64,000 nt of DNA from Myxococcales bacterium 68-20 (GCA_001899635.1 MKVQ01000003.1:124001-188000); one strand, 5' to 3'. Numbered from the stretch's first letter, positions 17,651 to 26,593 are shown. Notes: generated from the letters alone by a model not told the origin. Numbers and translations are program-made.

Positions 17651-19588
17651 ATGCCCTCTGCGTCTCGGCCCCGGTTTGCATCCCGCTCCTTGGTCATCGC
17701 TGCCGTCATCGTCGCGGCCTGCGATTCGTCGCCGTCGCCCGTCTCGACGGAGGTCGAAGGCGAGCAGGAGCCGTCGCTGTTGTTCCCGGGCGAAGGCCCA
17801 GGCCGGGAAAACGCTCCGCCGCCGGGTCCTGGTATGGTGGGTCCGGGATCGCCGCGGCCGGACTTCGGGGCGACGGTCACCCAGGCGAACGCGCCGCCTT
17901 CGCTCGGAGGAGCGAGCCTCGTCCTCTCCGACGACGGTAACGTCGCGTTCGCCACCGATCCCGATCGTGATCGAGTGGCCGTCGTCGATCTCACGACGAA
18001 GAGGGCTCGATTCGTCCGACTCCAGGTGGGAGACGAGCCGGGCCGCATCGTGACCGACGGATCGAAGCGGGTGCACGTCGTCCTCGATCGGGCCGGGTCC
18101 GTCGCGACGATCGACTCCGCGAGTGCGACCGTGATCGCACGACGGGCGGTGTGCGCGGCCCCCCAGGGCATCGCGCGGGACGGGAGCACCCTGTACGTCG
18201 CGTGCACCGGCGGCGAGATCGTGTCACTGCCGACCAATCCCACAGGCTCGCCGACGGTGCTGGCCCGTGGTGAACGCGATCTTCGGGACATCGTGATCGC
18301 CGGTGACAGCTTGCTCGTCAGTCGTCTCCGCAGCGCGGAGGTGTTGCGCATCCGCAAGGTCGACGGCGCGCTCGTCTCTCGCGCGGTGCGCCCGCGCCTC
18401 GGCTTCGAGCGAGTCGAGCCATTCGTGGCGTGGCGCATGGTGCCGTCGGGGTCGGGCGGCGCGATGGTCGTTCACCAAATGGCGCGCGCCGCGCAGGTCG
18501 ACGTCCAGGCTCCGAACGCGTATGCCTCCGAGCAGCCGTGTGGCGGGAGCGTCGACACCGCGATCACGAGCTTCGAGCCAACGAGCAGCTCGGACGCGCT
18601 CGTCCCCGTTCCGCACACCCTCATCGGCGAAGCCGTCGTCCCGGTCGACATCGCGAGGTCGCCTAGCGGCCGCCAGTGGGCCGTCATCGCCGCCGGCAAT
18701 GGGCACACGGCATCCCTGCCTCAAGTTCACCTCATCAAGGCGTTGGGCTCTGGCGAGGCGTGCCAGGCCCCGCTTCGCAAGTTCGACAGCAACGGGACAC
18801 GGATCGGAGCGGGTCTCGGAGCGGTCGACGGGCAAGCGGTCGCCGTGGCCTTCCGGCCGAACGAGTCGATCGTCGTCTTCACCCGTGAGCCGGCGGCGCT
18901 GCATCTGCGCACCACCGACGACCCGTGGAGCTCGACGAAGCGCTGGGAAAAGATCCCGCTCGGCGGCGAGAGCCGAGAGGACACCGGCCACGCCATCTTC
19001 CACAGCAACACCGGCGGCAACGTCGCCTGCGTGTCATGCCACCCAGGCGGCGGCGACGACGGTCGGGTGTGGAATCTCTCCAACGTTGCTCGCCGGACCC
19101 AGTCGCTGCAAGGGACCCTCGAAGGGACAGCGCCGTATCACTGGGGCGGTGACGCTCCCACGATCGCGACGTTCGCGAGCGAGGTCTTCGTCAAGCGCAT
19201 GGGCGGCCAGTTCCTCGACGCGCCGCAAGTGAATGCCCTCGACTCGTGGATCACGCGCATTCCTGCTCCCATCGTCTCGCCGCCCATCGATGACGCGGCT
19301 CGATTGCGCGGCAAGGCGCTCTTCGAGAGCGCCTCCGTCGGCTGCAGCGGATGCCACTCCGGGGCCAAGCTGACGAACAACGAGAGCGTCGACGTCGGTA
19401 CCGGCGGAACGTTCCAGGTCCCCTCCCTCCTCGGCCTCGCGCTGCGAGCGCCGTACCTTCATGACGGCCGTGCCGCCACGCTCCTCGATCGCTTCGGCGC
19501 AGTGGGCGGAGGCGACGACCACGGCAGCACGGCAGACCTCACGACGGCGCAGGTGAACGATCTGATCACTTACCTCGAGTCACTCTGA
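17651..19588 (+). CDS. Di-haem c-type lipoprotein with beta-propeller (MauG/peroxidase-like)
   Basis: A 645-residue lipoprotein: signal peptide with lipobox Val-Ala-Ala-Cys (Cys about 24), a YVTN-like propeller (about 60-430) and a C-terminal cytochrome region. Two haem-binding sites are visible: Cys460-Val-Ser-Cys-His464 and Cys565-Ser-Gly-Cys-His569. The later Val-Pro-Ser-Leu-Leu-Gly-Leu and Tyr-Leu-His-Asp-Gly-Arg stretch is typical of di-haem cytochrome c peroxidase/MauG proteins. Probable role: periplasmic electron transfer or peroxide-dependent oxidation at the outer membrane. It needs cytochrome c maturation. Start ATG 17651 is chosen because the signal peptide follows at once. Confidence 0.85.
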   Translation: MPSASRPRFASRSLVIAAVIVAACDSSPSPVSTEVEGEQEPSLLFPGEGPGRENAPPPGPGMVGPGSPRPDFGATVTQANAPPSLGGASLVLSDDGNVAFATDPDRDRVAVVDLTTKRARFVRLQVGDEPGRIVTDGSKRVHVVLDRAGSVATIDSASATVIARRAVCAAPQGIARDGSTLYVACTGGEIVSLPTNPTGSPTVLARGERDLRDIVIAGDSLLVSRLRSAEVLRIRKVDGALVSRAVRPRLGFERVEPFVAWRMVPSGSGGAMVVHQMARAAQVDVQAPNAYASEQPCGGSVDTAITSFEPTSSSDALVPVPHTLIGEAVVPVDIARSPSGRQWAVIAAGNGHTASLPQVHLIKALGSGEACQAPLRKFDSNGTRIGAGLGAVDGQAVAVAFRPNESIVVFTREPAALHLRTTDDPWSSTKRWEKIPLGGESREDTGHAIFHSNTGGNVACVSCHPGGGDDGRVWNLSNVARRTQSLQGTLEGTAPYHWGGDAPTIATFASEVFVKRMGGQFLDAPQVNALDSWITRIPAPIVSPPIDDAARLRGKALFESASVGCSGCHSGAKLTNNESVDVGTGGTFQVPSLLGLALRAPYLHDGRAATLLDRFGAVGGGDDHGSTADLTTAQVNDLITYLESL

Positions 19589-19615
19589 CTCGCGCGCAGA
19601 ACCAGAACGGAGCGC

Positions 19616-20836
19616 TCAGTACGTACGCACGCGAGCGCTCCGCGCTTCTTCCACGACGGCGCGCTCCTCGTCTCCGATCGCGCTCGCATCCTCGGCGATC
19701 GCGCGTGCATCGTCGCCCGCGAGGATGCGCTCGCGGCAGGTCGCCGAGCCCGTGAGGAGATCGAAGGCGGGGATGTCGTCGACGAACTCGTACTTCTCCG
19801 TGCGGAACCGGAACTGCTCCGGATGCGCGTGGTGCGCGAGCGCCACCAGGGCGACGTAAGTGGCGACCGGGCGAAACGCGCTCGGATCGGTGACGTGGAT
19901 CTGAACGCCTCCGCACATCTGGCGGCCGTGTTTGTGGAACGTCGGCTCGAACGACGTCGCCCGGGCGATGAACCCGCCGAGGCCCGTCGACTCGAGGCCG
20001 CGTGCGAGCCTCTCGCCGTCGACCCACGGCGCTCCCGTGAGCTCGAACGGCCGCGTCGTTCCACGGCCGTCGGAGAGGTTGGTACCCTCGAGCAGACAGC
20101 CGCCGGGGTAGACGAGCGCCGTGTCGTACGTCGGCATGTTCGGCGACGGCATCACGAACGGCCGCCCCCAGGCCGGCGCGTGGGCCCCTCGGTCGAGGCC
20201 CGAGGCGCGCACGACGGTGACGATGTCTTCGTAACCCTCCACCTTCGCACGCCACGCGACGATCTCGCCGAGGGTCAGCCCGTGACGGATCGGTAGGCGC
20301 TCGAGCCCGACGAACGACTTGAACCTCTCGTCCTGGAGTCTTCCCTCGATCACGACTCCGCCGAGCGGGTTCGGTCGGTCGAGCACCACCACGCGACCCC
20401 CTGCGGCTCGGCAGGCGCGAGCGACGAGCACCGCGGTCCAGACGAAGGTGTAGTAGCGAGAGCCGACGTCCTGGAGATCGATGACGACGACGTCGATCCC
20501 CTCCAGGTGCTCGCGGCGCGGCGAGAGATCCTCGAAGCGCTCACCGTAGAGGCTGACCACGCGCGCGCCGGCGTCGGTCGCGTCACCCACGCCGATCATG
20601 TCCTGCGCGTGCCCGGCCCAGCCGTGCTCCGGACCGAAGAGGATGCGCGGGACGATCCCGAGCCCGCGGAGCACCTCGAGCGCGTGAACGAGCTTCCTCG
20701 TCACCGACGCAGGATGCGCGAGCAGCGCAACGCGCGCGCTCCGGAGCTCCGCGACGAGCGGCGCGAGCGAGGGATCGGACGAGAGGCGATCGAGACCGAA
20801 GGAGGGAGCCGAGGTGTCGTTCAAGGCGACGCCCAT
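19616..20836 (-). CDS. namZ: DUF1343 / NamZ-like exo-muramidase
   Basis: A 406-residue protein matching DUF1343 throughout. Key phrases are Val-Ala-Leu-Leu-Ala-His-Pro-Ala-Ser-Val, Phe-Gly-Pro-Glu-His-Gly, Asp-Leu-Gln-Asp-Val-Gly-Ser-Arg-Tyr-Tyr-Thr-Phe, and Leu-Asp-Arg-Pro-Asn-Pro-Leu-Gly-Gly. The characterised member NamZ removes terminal MurNAc from peptidoglycan fragments (exo-beta-N-acetylmuramidase) for cell-wall recycling. I see no clear signal peptide, so it may be cytoplasmic, unlike secreted homologues. It begins one base after the stop of the SDR gene and is likely in one operon with it, under the TetR operator at 21873. The symbol is by family analogy. Confidence 0.82.
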   Translation of the reverse strand: MGVALNDTSAPSFGLDRLSSDPSLAPLVAELRSARVALLAHPASVTRKLVHALEVLRGLGIVPRILFGPEHGWAGHAQDMIGVGDATDAGARVVSLYGERFEDLSPRREHLEGIDVVVIDLQDVGSRYYTFVWTAVLVARACRAAGGRVVVLDRPNPLGGVVIEGRLQDERFKSFVGLERLPIRHGLTLGEIVAWRAKVEGYEDIVTVVRASGLDRGAHAPAWGRPFVMPSPNMPTYDTALVYPGGCLLEGTNLSDGRGTTRPFELTGAPWVDGERLARGLESTGLGGFIARATSFEPTFHKHGRQMCGGVQIHVTDPSAFRPVATYVALVALAHHAHPEQFRFRTEKYEFVDDIPAFDLLTGSATCRERILAGDDARAIAEDASAIGDEERAVVEEARSARVRTY

Positions 20837-20837
20837 G

Positions 20838-21848
20838 CTAGACGCTCCCGCTCGCGTCGGGGGCTCGAACCGCGTGGCGAGCGGTGGTGCCGTGGACGAA
20901 TCGCTCGTGGGACGCGCGATGCTCCTCCGCGAAGCTCGAGCCGGCCGCGTGGCTGCCCCAGTCGGGGCGCGTGCCGTCGATGTCGTCGATGCCGTACTCG
21001 GCAGCGAGCTGCCAGCTCGAGAAGAGGCCTCCGCTTCGCCTCATGATCTCGGGGTCGGAAGCGAGCGCCGCGATGCCCCTCCCGACGAAGCGGGGCGTCT
21101 CCGAGAAGAGGAAGTGGGGGTCCTTCTTCGCGCCGTCGCGCCACGTCTCCGTGGTGACGCCGAAATGCTCGAGCATCGCCTCTGAGCGAAGAAAGCCGGG
21201 CGTCACGGCGACCGCGGCGACGCCGTGCTCGCGGAGCTCCTCGCTCATCGCGAAGGCGAGGCGGATCACCGTGGTCTTCGCGATGTCGTAGAAGAAGTTG
21301 CCGCGGTAGTACATCGCGTCACCGTCGGTGATCTCGACGATCAGGCGCCGCTCGAGGGATCGCCGCTCCAGCAGGAGAGGCACGGCGTGGCGGCTCGTGA
21401 CGACGTGAGTGCGGATCGCTCGATCGAGGAGCACCCTTCCCTGCTCGAGATCGAGCTCCCAGAACGGCTTACCCCATTCGGTCAGCGCGTCGCCGCCCCA
21501 GACGTCGTTGACGAGCACGTCGAGACGCCCGTGCTCGTCGCGGATCCGCTTCACCAGCGCGGCGACGGCATCCTCGTCGAGGTGGTCGGTCCGCATGGCG
21601 ATGCCGGTTCCGCCGGCGGCGGTGACGAGCTCGGCCGTCTCCTCGATGGTCTCCGGCCGCCCGCTCAGCTCGAACGGCCTGGCGTCGGGGGCGCGACGTC
21701 CGGCGACGTCCGCGCGGCTGCTCCGGCCCGAGCAGTAGACCGTCGCGCCCGCGGCGCCGAGCTCGATCGCGATGCCGCGCCCGGCCCCGCGCGTCGCCCC
21801 CGCCACCAGCGCGATCTTTCCTTCGAGCGGTCGACGATCCTCGTTCAT
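20838..21848 (-). CDS. Short-chain dehydrogenase/reductase
   Basis: A 336-residue SDR. The cofactor motif is Thr-Arg-Gly-Ala-Gly-Arg-Gly-Ile (the Ala-Gly-Ala-Thr-Arg-Gly form), followed by Asn-Asp-Val-Trp-Gly-Gly where Asn-Ala-Gly is usual. Tyr-Tyr-Arg-Gly-Asn-Phe-Phe-Tyr-Asp-Ile-Ala-Lys supplies the Tyr-x3-Lys catalytic pair, probably Tyr and Lys of Tyr-Asp-Ile-Ala-Lys. It is longer than the usual 250 residues by a C-terminal tail rich in acidic and aromatic residues. The substrate is unknown. It is divergent from a TetR regulator with a shared palindromic operator, so induction by a ligand of that regulator is likely. Confidence 0.87.
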   Translation of the reverse strand: MNEDRRPLEGKIALVAGATRGAGRGIAIELGAAGATVYCSGRSSRADVAGRRAPDARPFELSGRPETIEETAELVTAAGGTGIAMRTDHLDEDAVAALVKRIRDEHGRLDVLVNDVWGGDALTEWGKPFWELDLEQGRVLLDRAIRTHVVTSRHAVPLLLERRSLERRLIVEITDGDAMYYRGNFFYDIAKTTVIRLAFAMSEELREHGVAAVAVTPGFLRSEAMLEHFGVTTETWRDGAKKDPHFLFSETPRFVGRGIAALASDPEIMRRSGGLFSSWQLAAEYGIDDIDGTRPDWGSHAAGSSFAEEHRASHERFVHGTTARHAVRAPDASGSV

Positions 21849-21872
21849 GAGCGAACCTCCGAGCGGGCATAT

Positions 21873-21892
21873 ATAAATGGCCGTTCATTTAT
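21873..21892. promoter_or_regulatory. TetR-type operator palindrome
   Basis: ATAAATG-GCCGTT-CATTTAT has perfect 7-base inverted arms in a short A/T-rich island between divergent genes (SDR start 21848, TetR start 21919). Size, symmetry and position fit an operator of the adjacent TetR regulator controlling both directions. Confidence 0.75.
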
Positions 21893-21918
21893 TTTCAACC
21901 GTGCGATAGAACCTCCTC

Positions 21919-22488
21919 ATGCCGCGGCCGCGTACGATCTCCGACGACGATGTCCTCGACGGCGTCGAGCGCGTCCTACTCGCGAAGGGCCCCCACGACT
22001 TCACCCTCACCGACGTGGCGCGCGAGACCAAGCTTGCTCCGGCCACGCTGCTCCAGCGGTTCGGTACGAAACGCGCGCTCGTCGAGGCTTTCGCGCGGCG
22101 GAGCGCAAGTCGGACGGCGGAGTCGTTCGCGGCGCACGAGCCCGGGCTCGCTCCCCTCCGCGCGTCGCTCGTCGCGCTGGCAGGCGCGCTCGACGATCGA
22201 CGGCGCATGGCGAACAGCCTCGCGCTCCTGCTCGAAGACGTGCGCGATCCGGAGCTCGGCGCGGCCGCTCGTGAACATGCCGACGCGATGGAGCGAGAGA
22301 TCACCCGCCACGTCCGCGCCGCGATTGCCGCGCGCGAGCTCGATACCGACGATCCCCGCGGCCTCGCGCGGGCCGTCCACACGGCCTACAGCGGTGCGAT
22401 GATCCTCTGGGCGATCCGCGGGCGTGGCTCGCTCCGCACCTCGGTGGGCCAAGCGGTCGACGCCGTGCTCGCGCCGTACCTTCGCTGA
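21919..22488 (+). CDS. TetR-family transcriptional regulator
   Basis: A 189-residue repressor. The N-terminal helix-turn-helix (about 28-62; Thr-Leu-Thr-Asp-Val-Ala-Arg-Glu-Thr-Lys-Leu-Ala-Pro-Ala-Thr-Leu-Leu-Gln-Arg-Phe-Gly-Thr-Lys in order) is typical, with Leu-Gln-Arg-Phe in place of the common Tyr-Tyr-His-Phe. The C-terminal helical domain would bind a ligand of unknown nature. It is divergent from the SDR-NamZ pair, with a 20-bp palindrome between them, and most likely represses that pair and itself. Confidence 0.92.
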   Translation: MPRPRTISDDDVLDGVERVLLAKGPHDFTLTDVARETKLAPATLLQRFGTKRALVEAFARRSASRTAESFAAHEPGLAPLRASLVALAGALDDRRRMANSLALLLEDVRDPELGAAAREHADAMEREITRHVRAAIAARELDTDDPRGLARAVHTAYSGAMILWAIRGRGSLRTSVGQAVDAVLAPYLR

Positions 22489-22494
22489 CGCTCT

Positions 22495-23373
22495 TCACAG
22501 CGACTCGGTTCGGAAGGTGTCGCACGCGGCGATATCGCCGCGCCGGTAGCCGGTTCGAAACCAGCGAGCGCGCTGCTCTGCGGTGCCGTGTGTGAACGTC
22601 TCCGGCGTGACGATCCCTCCCGACCTCTTCTGGAGACGATCGTCACCGACGGCCGACGCCGCAGCGAGGGCCTCCGCGACGTCGCCCTGCTCGAGCAGCC
22701 CGCGGGTCTGCGTCGAGTGCGCCCAGACCCCGGCGTAGCAGTCGGCCTGGAGCTCGAGACGCACGCTGAACCCGGCCTCCCCCTCCCGCTCGGACCGTCT
22801 GAGCTTGCGCATCGCCGCCGATGCGCCGAGCTGTTTCTGGACGTGATGACCAAGCTCGTGCGCGATCACGTAGGCCTGCGCGAAGTCCCCCTTCGCGCCG
22901 TAGCGACGTGCGAGGTCGTCATAGAACGAGAGGTCGATGTACACGCGCTCGTCGCTCGGACAATAGAACGGTCCCGTCGCCGCTTGACCGTAACCGCAGG
23001 CCGTCGTCGTCGCTCCGTCGAAGAGGACGAGCTTCGCATTCCTGTACACACGCCCGTCCGCTGCGAAGATCGACTGCCACGTCTCCTGCGCGTCATCGAG
23101 GACGAACGCGACGAAGTGCTTCTCCTCGTCACCTACCGTCGCTCCCGTCGTCCCGGTCACTCTCGAGGCATCCGTGGCGTCCCGGTCATCCGTGCCAAAC
23201 GTTCCCAGCAGCACCGAGCCGGCGAGGAGGACGAGGAGAACGACGATCCCGAGCGGATGGCGCGTGAGCAGCGGGGCCAGCGCGAGGATGCCGCTGATCC
23301 CGCCGCCGCCACCACCGCCCTGACCGCGACGATCGATGACGTCAGGGCTCTCGTGGCCTCGGTCCCATCGCAT
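22495..23373 (-). CDS. Neutral zinc metallopeptidase (YpfJ family)
   Basis: A 292-residue membrane-anchored peptidase of the zinc_peptidase family (YpfJ-like). It starts Met-Arg-Trp-Asp-Arg-Gly...Val-Ile-Asp-Arg-Arg-Gly, as family members do, then has a Gly-rich run, one transmembrane segment (about 39-60), and the zinc motif His172-Glu-Leu-Gly-His176-His, followed by Glu-Leu-Gln-Ala-Asp-Cys-Tyr-Ala-Gly-Val. The longer open frame to 23592 lacks related sequence, hence start ATG 23373 (23382 possible). The physiological substrate is not known. It converges on the TetR gene with a six-base gap. Confidence 0.9.
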   Translation of the reverse strand: MRWDRGHESPDVIDRRGQGGGGGGGISGILALAPLLTRHPLGIVVLLVLLAGSVLLGTFGTDDRDATDASRVTGTTGATVGDEEKHFVAFVLDDAQETWQSIFAADGRVYRNAKLVLFDGATTTACGYGQAATGPFYCPSDERVYIDLSFYDDLARRYGAKGDFAQAYVIAHELGHHVQKQLGASAAMRKLRRSEREGEAGFSVRLELQADCYAGVWAHSTQTRGLLEQGDVAEALAAASAVGDDRLQKRSGGIVTPETFTHGTAEQRARWFRTGYRRGDIAACDTFRTESL

Positions 23374-23527
23374 CCCACGCATCGAAGCAAGGCGACGGCC
23401 AGACGCTCGAACGCGAACCGAACGCGAACGGATGGGCGGACGGAAAGAATTGCGAGGTGAGCTCGTCCGCATTCGCGAAGGCCTGAATAGTGGTATGCTC
23501 TGCCTCGCAACTTTTGCGGACACACAG

Positions 23528-24892
23528 ATGCGCCGGGTCCTTGTCGTCGACGATGAAGAGAACATCCGCCTCGTCCTGAAGACGCTTCTCAAGCGCCATG
23601 GCTACGACGTGGAGGTCGCCGACAGCGGCGAAGCGGCGCTCGCGCTCGTGGACTCGTTCGGCCCGGACGTCATCCTCACCGACGTCCGGATGCCCAAGAT
23701 GAACGGTCTCGATCTGCTCGCGACGCTGAAGGCGAAGCAGAACCCGGCGACCGTGATCGTGATGAGCGCGTACGGCAGCGTCGACCTCGCGCTCGAGGCG
23801 ATGAAGGCCGGCGCCTACGACTACGTCGGCAAGCCGTTCAAGCCCGACGAGATCGTGCTCGCGCTCCGGAAGGCGGAGGAGCGCGAGTCGCTCCGGCGCG
23901 AGAACCGCGCGCTGAAGGAGCAGATCCAGAAGGAGAGCCAGTTCGAGTCGATCCTCGCGAAGAGCGCCGCGATGACGGAGATCTTCCGAACGATCACGAA
24001 GATCGCCGACTTCAAGACGACGGTGCTCATCCAAGGCGAGAGCGGCGTCGGCAAGGAGCTCGTCGCACGGGCCGTCCACGCACGGAGCGCGCGCAGGAAC
24101 CATCCCTTCGTACCGATCAACTGCGGGGCGATCCCGGAGAACCTCCTCGAGAGCGAGCTGTTCGGACACAAGAAGGGCGCGTTCACCGACGCGCACTCCG
24201 ATCGGCGCGGGCTGTTCGAGGAGGCCGACGGCGGCACCCTCTTCCTCGACGAGATCGGCGAGCTCCCGCTCAACCTCCAGGTGAAGCTCCTTCGTGCGCT
24301 CCAGGAGGAGTCGATCCGGCGCCTCGGCGACTCGAAGGACGTGAAGATCGATGTGCGGATCATCACGGCGACACACCGCGACCTCGCTGCCGAGGCCAAG
24401 GCGGGCCGGTTCCGTGAGGATCTCTTCTACCGGATCAACGTGCTGCCGATCCTCATCCCGCCGCTCCGCGCCCGGCGCGAGGACATCAACCTCCTCATCG
24501 ATCATTTCCTCACGCGGAACAACGCGCGGCTCGGCACGCAGATTCGCGCGCTCACCGCCGAATCGCGAAAGCTGCTCCTCGAGTACGCCTGGCCCGGAAA
24601 CGTCCGCGAGCTCGAGAACACGATCGAGCGAGCGATGGTCCTCTGTGACGGCGACGTGATCGACGCGCACGACCTGCCGGAGCGCCTCCGCGAGGCCCTC
24701 GATCCGGTGCAGGTGCAGCTCGCGACCGGCGAGCTCTCCGTGAAGAAGACGACGGCCGCGATCGAGGAGATCCTCATCCGGCGCGCGCTCCAGAAGACGC
24801 GCGGCAACCGCACGCGCGCAGCCGAGCTGCTCGAGATCAGCCACCGCGCGCTCCTCTACAAGATCAAGGACTACAAGATCTCCGACCTCTGA
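23528..24892 (+). CDS. NtrC-family response regulator
   Basis: A 454-residue regulator with receiver (1-120; Asp8-Asp9, phosphoacceptor Asp52, Lys near 102), AAA+ ATPase (Walker A Gly-Glu-Ser-Gly-Val-Gly-Lys-Glu; Walker B Phe-Leu-Asp-Glu-Ile-Gly-Glu) and C-terminal Fis-type helix-turn-helix (about 425-450). The sigma-54 loop reads GAFTDA (217-222) where GAFTGA is canonical; Asp at this place is seen in other NtrC-like proteins, but sigma-54 contact should not be assumed. No cognate kinase is adjacent. Start ATG 23528 fits the usual Met-Arg-Arg-Val-Leu-Val-Val-Asp-Asp-Glu beginning; no ribosome site is evident, and ATG 23494 is possible. Confidence 0.92.
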   Translation: MRRVLVVDDEENIRLVLKTLLKRHGYDVEVADSGEAALALVDSFGPDVILTDVRMPKMNGLDLLATLKAKQNPATVIVMSAYGSVDLALEAMKAGAYDYVGKPFKPDEIVLALRKAEERESLRRENRALKEQIQKESQFESILAKSAAMTEIFRTITKIADFKTTVLIQGESGVGKELVARAVHARSARRNHPFVPINCGAIPENLLESELFGHKKGAFTDAHSDRRGLFEEADGGTLFLDEIGELPLNLQVKLLRALQEESIRRLGDSKDVKIDVRIITATHRDLAAEAKAGRFREDLFYRINVLPILIPPLRARREDINLLIDHFLTRNNARLGTQIRALTAESRKLLLEYAWPGNVRELENTIERAMVLCDGDVIDAHDLPERLREALDPVQVQLATGELSVKKTTAAIEEILIRRALQKTRGNRTRAAELLEISHRALLYKIKDYKISDL

Positions 24893-24969
24893 CGAGGGCC
24901 CCATTGGCGGCGAGCATCCTGTAGAGTGTTCGCCTCCCCCCTTCGCGAGACCAGCAGAGGACGGTGACG

Positions 24970-25854
24970 ATGAAGCTCGAGGCGATCCTCGGAGACAACG
25001 CCGCAGAGCGGAGCGACGCGCTCGCCGCCTCCTCGTCCGCGCCGGAGCACGAGCGCTCGGCGCTTGCGAGCAAGGTCGCAGCGGTCGCGCGGGACACCGC
25101 CACCGCGCTCGCCGAGGCGGGCGAGGCCGGCCAAGCGACATCGGAATACGAGACCTCGTTCAAGCGCGCGTGCACCGCGCTGGCGACGCTCCGGGTGGAG
25201 ATCGCGAAGAACACGCTCCTCCGCATCGCGGACGAAGGGACGAAAGCGGTGAAGGGCGCACTCGCACGCGCGCTCGCCGAAACGAAGACGACCGAAGGCC
25301 GGGCGGTGCTCGTTCACCTGCTCTCGGATGACGACGCACGCGGTGAGGCGATCGTCGCGATCGGCGAGGCGCCGTGGCCCGAGGTCCTTCCGGCGCTGAT
25401 CGAGGTCGCCGAGACGGACGATCTCGCCGCCCGCCTCGCAGCGAGGCCGATCGCCAAATGCGGAGCCGCGGCAGGCCCGAAGGAGACGAACGCCGCCGCC
25501 GACTTCCTCCTCGAGCAGCTCGACGACGACGTCGTCCTGCCTTTTGCCGTCGATGCGCTCATTCGCTTCGGCGCTGGCTTTCCGGGCGTCACGGAGAGGG
25601 CCAAGCGACTCGCAAAGGAGCCGGGGAAGCGGAAGATCGCCGGGCTTTGCCTTGTGGCGGCGTTCGGTGACGAGGGCAACGCCGGCTTCCTCGAGCTCGC
25701 CCTCGCGGGGACGAAGACCAACGAAGATGCGGCCCGTACCTTTCTCGGACCTCTGCTTTCGGATACGGACGAACGCGTCCGGAGCTCCGCACGGCGCACC
25801 TGGAAGGCGCTGGATCTGAAGCCCACGGATTTCGGCCAGAATCTCGGCGCTTGA
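24970..25854 (+). CDS. HEAT-like repeat protein
   Basis: A 294-residue helical protein of unknown function. From about residue 75 it contains degenerate HEAT repeats (Ala-Leu-Ala-Arg-Ala-Leu-Ala-Glu; Val-Leu-Val-His-Leu-Leu-Ser-Asp-Asp-Asp-Ala-Arg; Ala-Ile-Val-Ala-Ile-Gly-Glu-Ala). The first 60 residues are Ala/Glu-rich and probably coiled. No signal peptide. ATG 24970 is preferred over GTG 24964 because AGAGGA lies nine bases before the ATG. It is 77 bases after the NtrC-type gene and 55 before a lipoprotein, so it may share a transcript with either. Confidence 0.7.
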   Translation: MKLEAILGDNAAERSDALAASSSAPEHERSALASKVAAVARDTATALAEAGEAGQATSEYETSFKRACTALATLRVEIAKNTLLRIADEGTKAVKGALARALAETKTTEGRAVLVHLLSDDDARGEAIVAIGEAPWPEVLPALIEVAETDDLAARLAARPIAKCGAAAGPKETNAAADFLLEQLDDDVVLPFAVDALIRFGAGFPGVTERAKRLAKEPGKRKIAGLCLVAAFGDEGNAGFLELALAGTKTNEDAARTFLGPLLSDTDERVRSSARRTWKALDLKPTDFGQNLGA

Positions 25855-25896
25855 AGGACGCCTTCGCGGCGGCCGACGCCCCTCGCCGGGCGGTGA

Positions 25897-25902
25897 TATA
25901 GT
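25897..25902 (+). promoter_or_regulatory. -10-like TATAGT before lipoprotein gene
   Basis: TATAGT ends seven bases before ATG 25910 in otherwise GC-rich DNA, and the gene has no ribosome site. This fits a leaderless transcript; no good -35 is visible. Confidence 0.35.
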
Positions 25903-25909
25903 CAAGCTC

Positions 25910-26440
25910 ATGCGTGGCCTTCGACTCTTGGTTCGTGGGGTTTGTCTCGGGCTCGTCGCGTGCGGGCTCGTCGCGTGCGGCGGCAGAGAGAAAGCGAAGG
26001 AGCCCACCGAGAAGCCGGCGTACACGGACGAGACGCCGAAATGGGAAGGCGCGACGACGCCTGAGCCAAACGCGCCGTCGAAGTCGTCCGGTGGACCGAC
26101 GGTCAACGAGGCACCGACGAAGCGCTCCGATCAGTACGACAGGGAGGCGACCGAGGTCGTCCTCAAGCGCGCCGCCCGTCAGGTGAAGGAGAACTGCGGT
26201 CAAGCCAAGGACGAGGATGGCAAGGCCGTCGGTCCGTGGGGCAAGACCACGATTCAAGTGCAGCTCGGCCACAACGGCCGCTCGAAGGGCACGACCGTGC
26301 CTTCCCCCTTCCAGGGCAAGCCGACCGGCAATTGCGTCGAGAAGGCGTTCGCGAACCTCACGTTCCCCCCGTGGTCCGGAGCCGACGCGCAGGTCGACTG
26401 GGAAGTCGAGCTCGTCGAGCCGGCCAAAGAGAAGAAGTAG
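25910..26440 (+). CDS. AgmX/PglI-like C-terminal domain lipoprotein
   Basis: A 176-residue lipoprotein with lipobox Leu-Val-Ala-Cys (first Cys about 18; a second Leu-Val-Ala-Cys follows at about 23, so the processing site is ambiguous). A Lys/Glu/Pro-rich spacer leads to an AgmX/PglI-type C-terminal domain (about 80-170): Asn-Cys...Thr-Ile-Gln-Val-Gln-Leu-Gly-His-Asn-Gly-Arg, then Gly-Asn-Cys-Val-Glu-Lys-Ala-Phe and Phe-Pro-Pro-Trp. The two internal cysteines may form a disulphide. In myxobacteria such domains occur in gliding and cell-envelope proteins; the exact role here is unknown. Confidence 0.75.
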   Translation: MRGLRLLVRGVCLGLVACGLVACGGREKAKEPTEKPAYTDETPKWEGATTPEPNAPSKSSGGPTVNEAPTKRSDQYDREATEVVLKRAARQVKENCGQAKDEDGKAVGPWGKTTIQVQLGHNGRSKGTTVPSPFQGKPTGNCVEKAFANLTFPPWSGADAQVDWEVELVEPAKEKK

Positions 26441-26553
26441 GTCCCGCTGCCGATCTGATGCGCGTCCGTACGATGCGCATCGACTGCCGATACGCGCGCG
26501 AACGCTGAGCCGCTCGTCGCCGACGAGGTCTGCGTCCGAACGCAGCCGCCACG

Positions 26554-26569
26554 TGGCGTAGCGACTGCA
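26554..26569 (+). promoter_or_regulatory. Weak candidate sigma-54 promoter
   Basis: TGGCGT-N5-CTGCA has the correct 12-base GG-GC spacing but only partial consensus. It would start transcription near 26580, just before the AGGAGG ribosome site of the Spy-like gene. It may be chance. Confidence 0.28.
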
Positions 26570-26593
26570 CGCGCGCCCGGCAGGAGGCAGACA

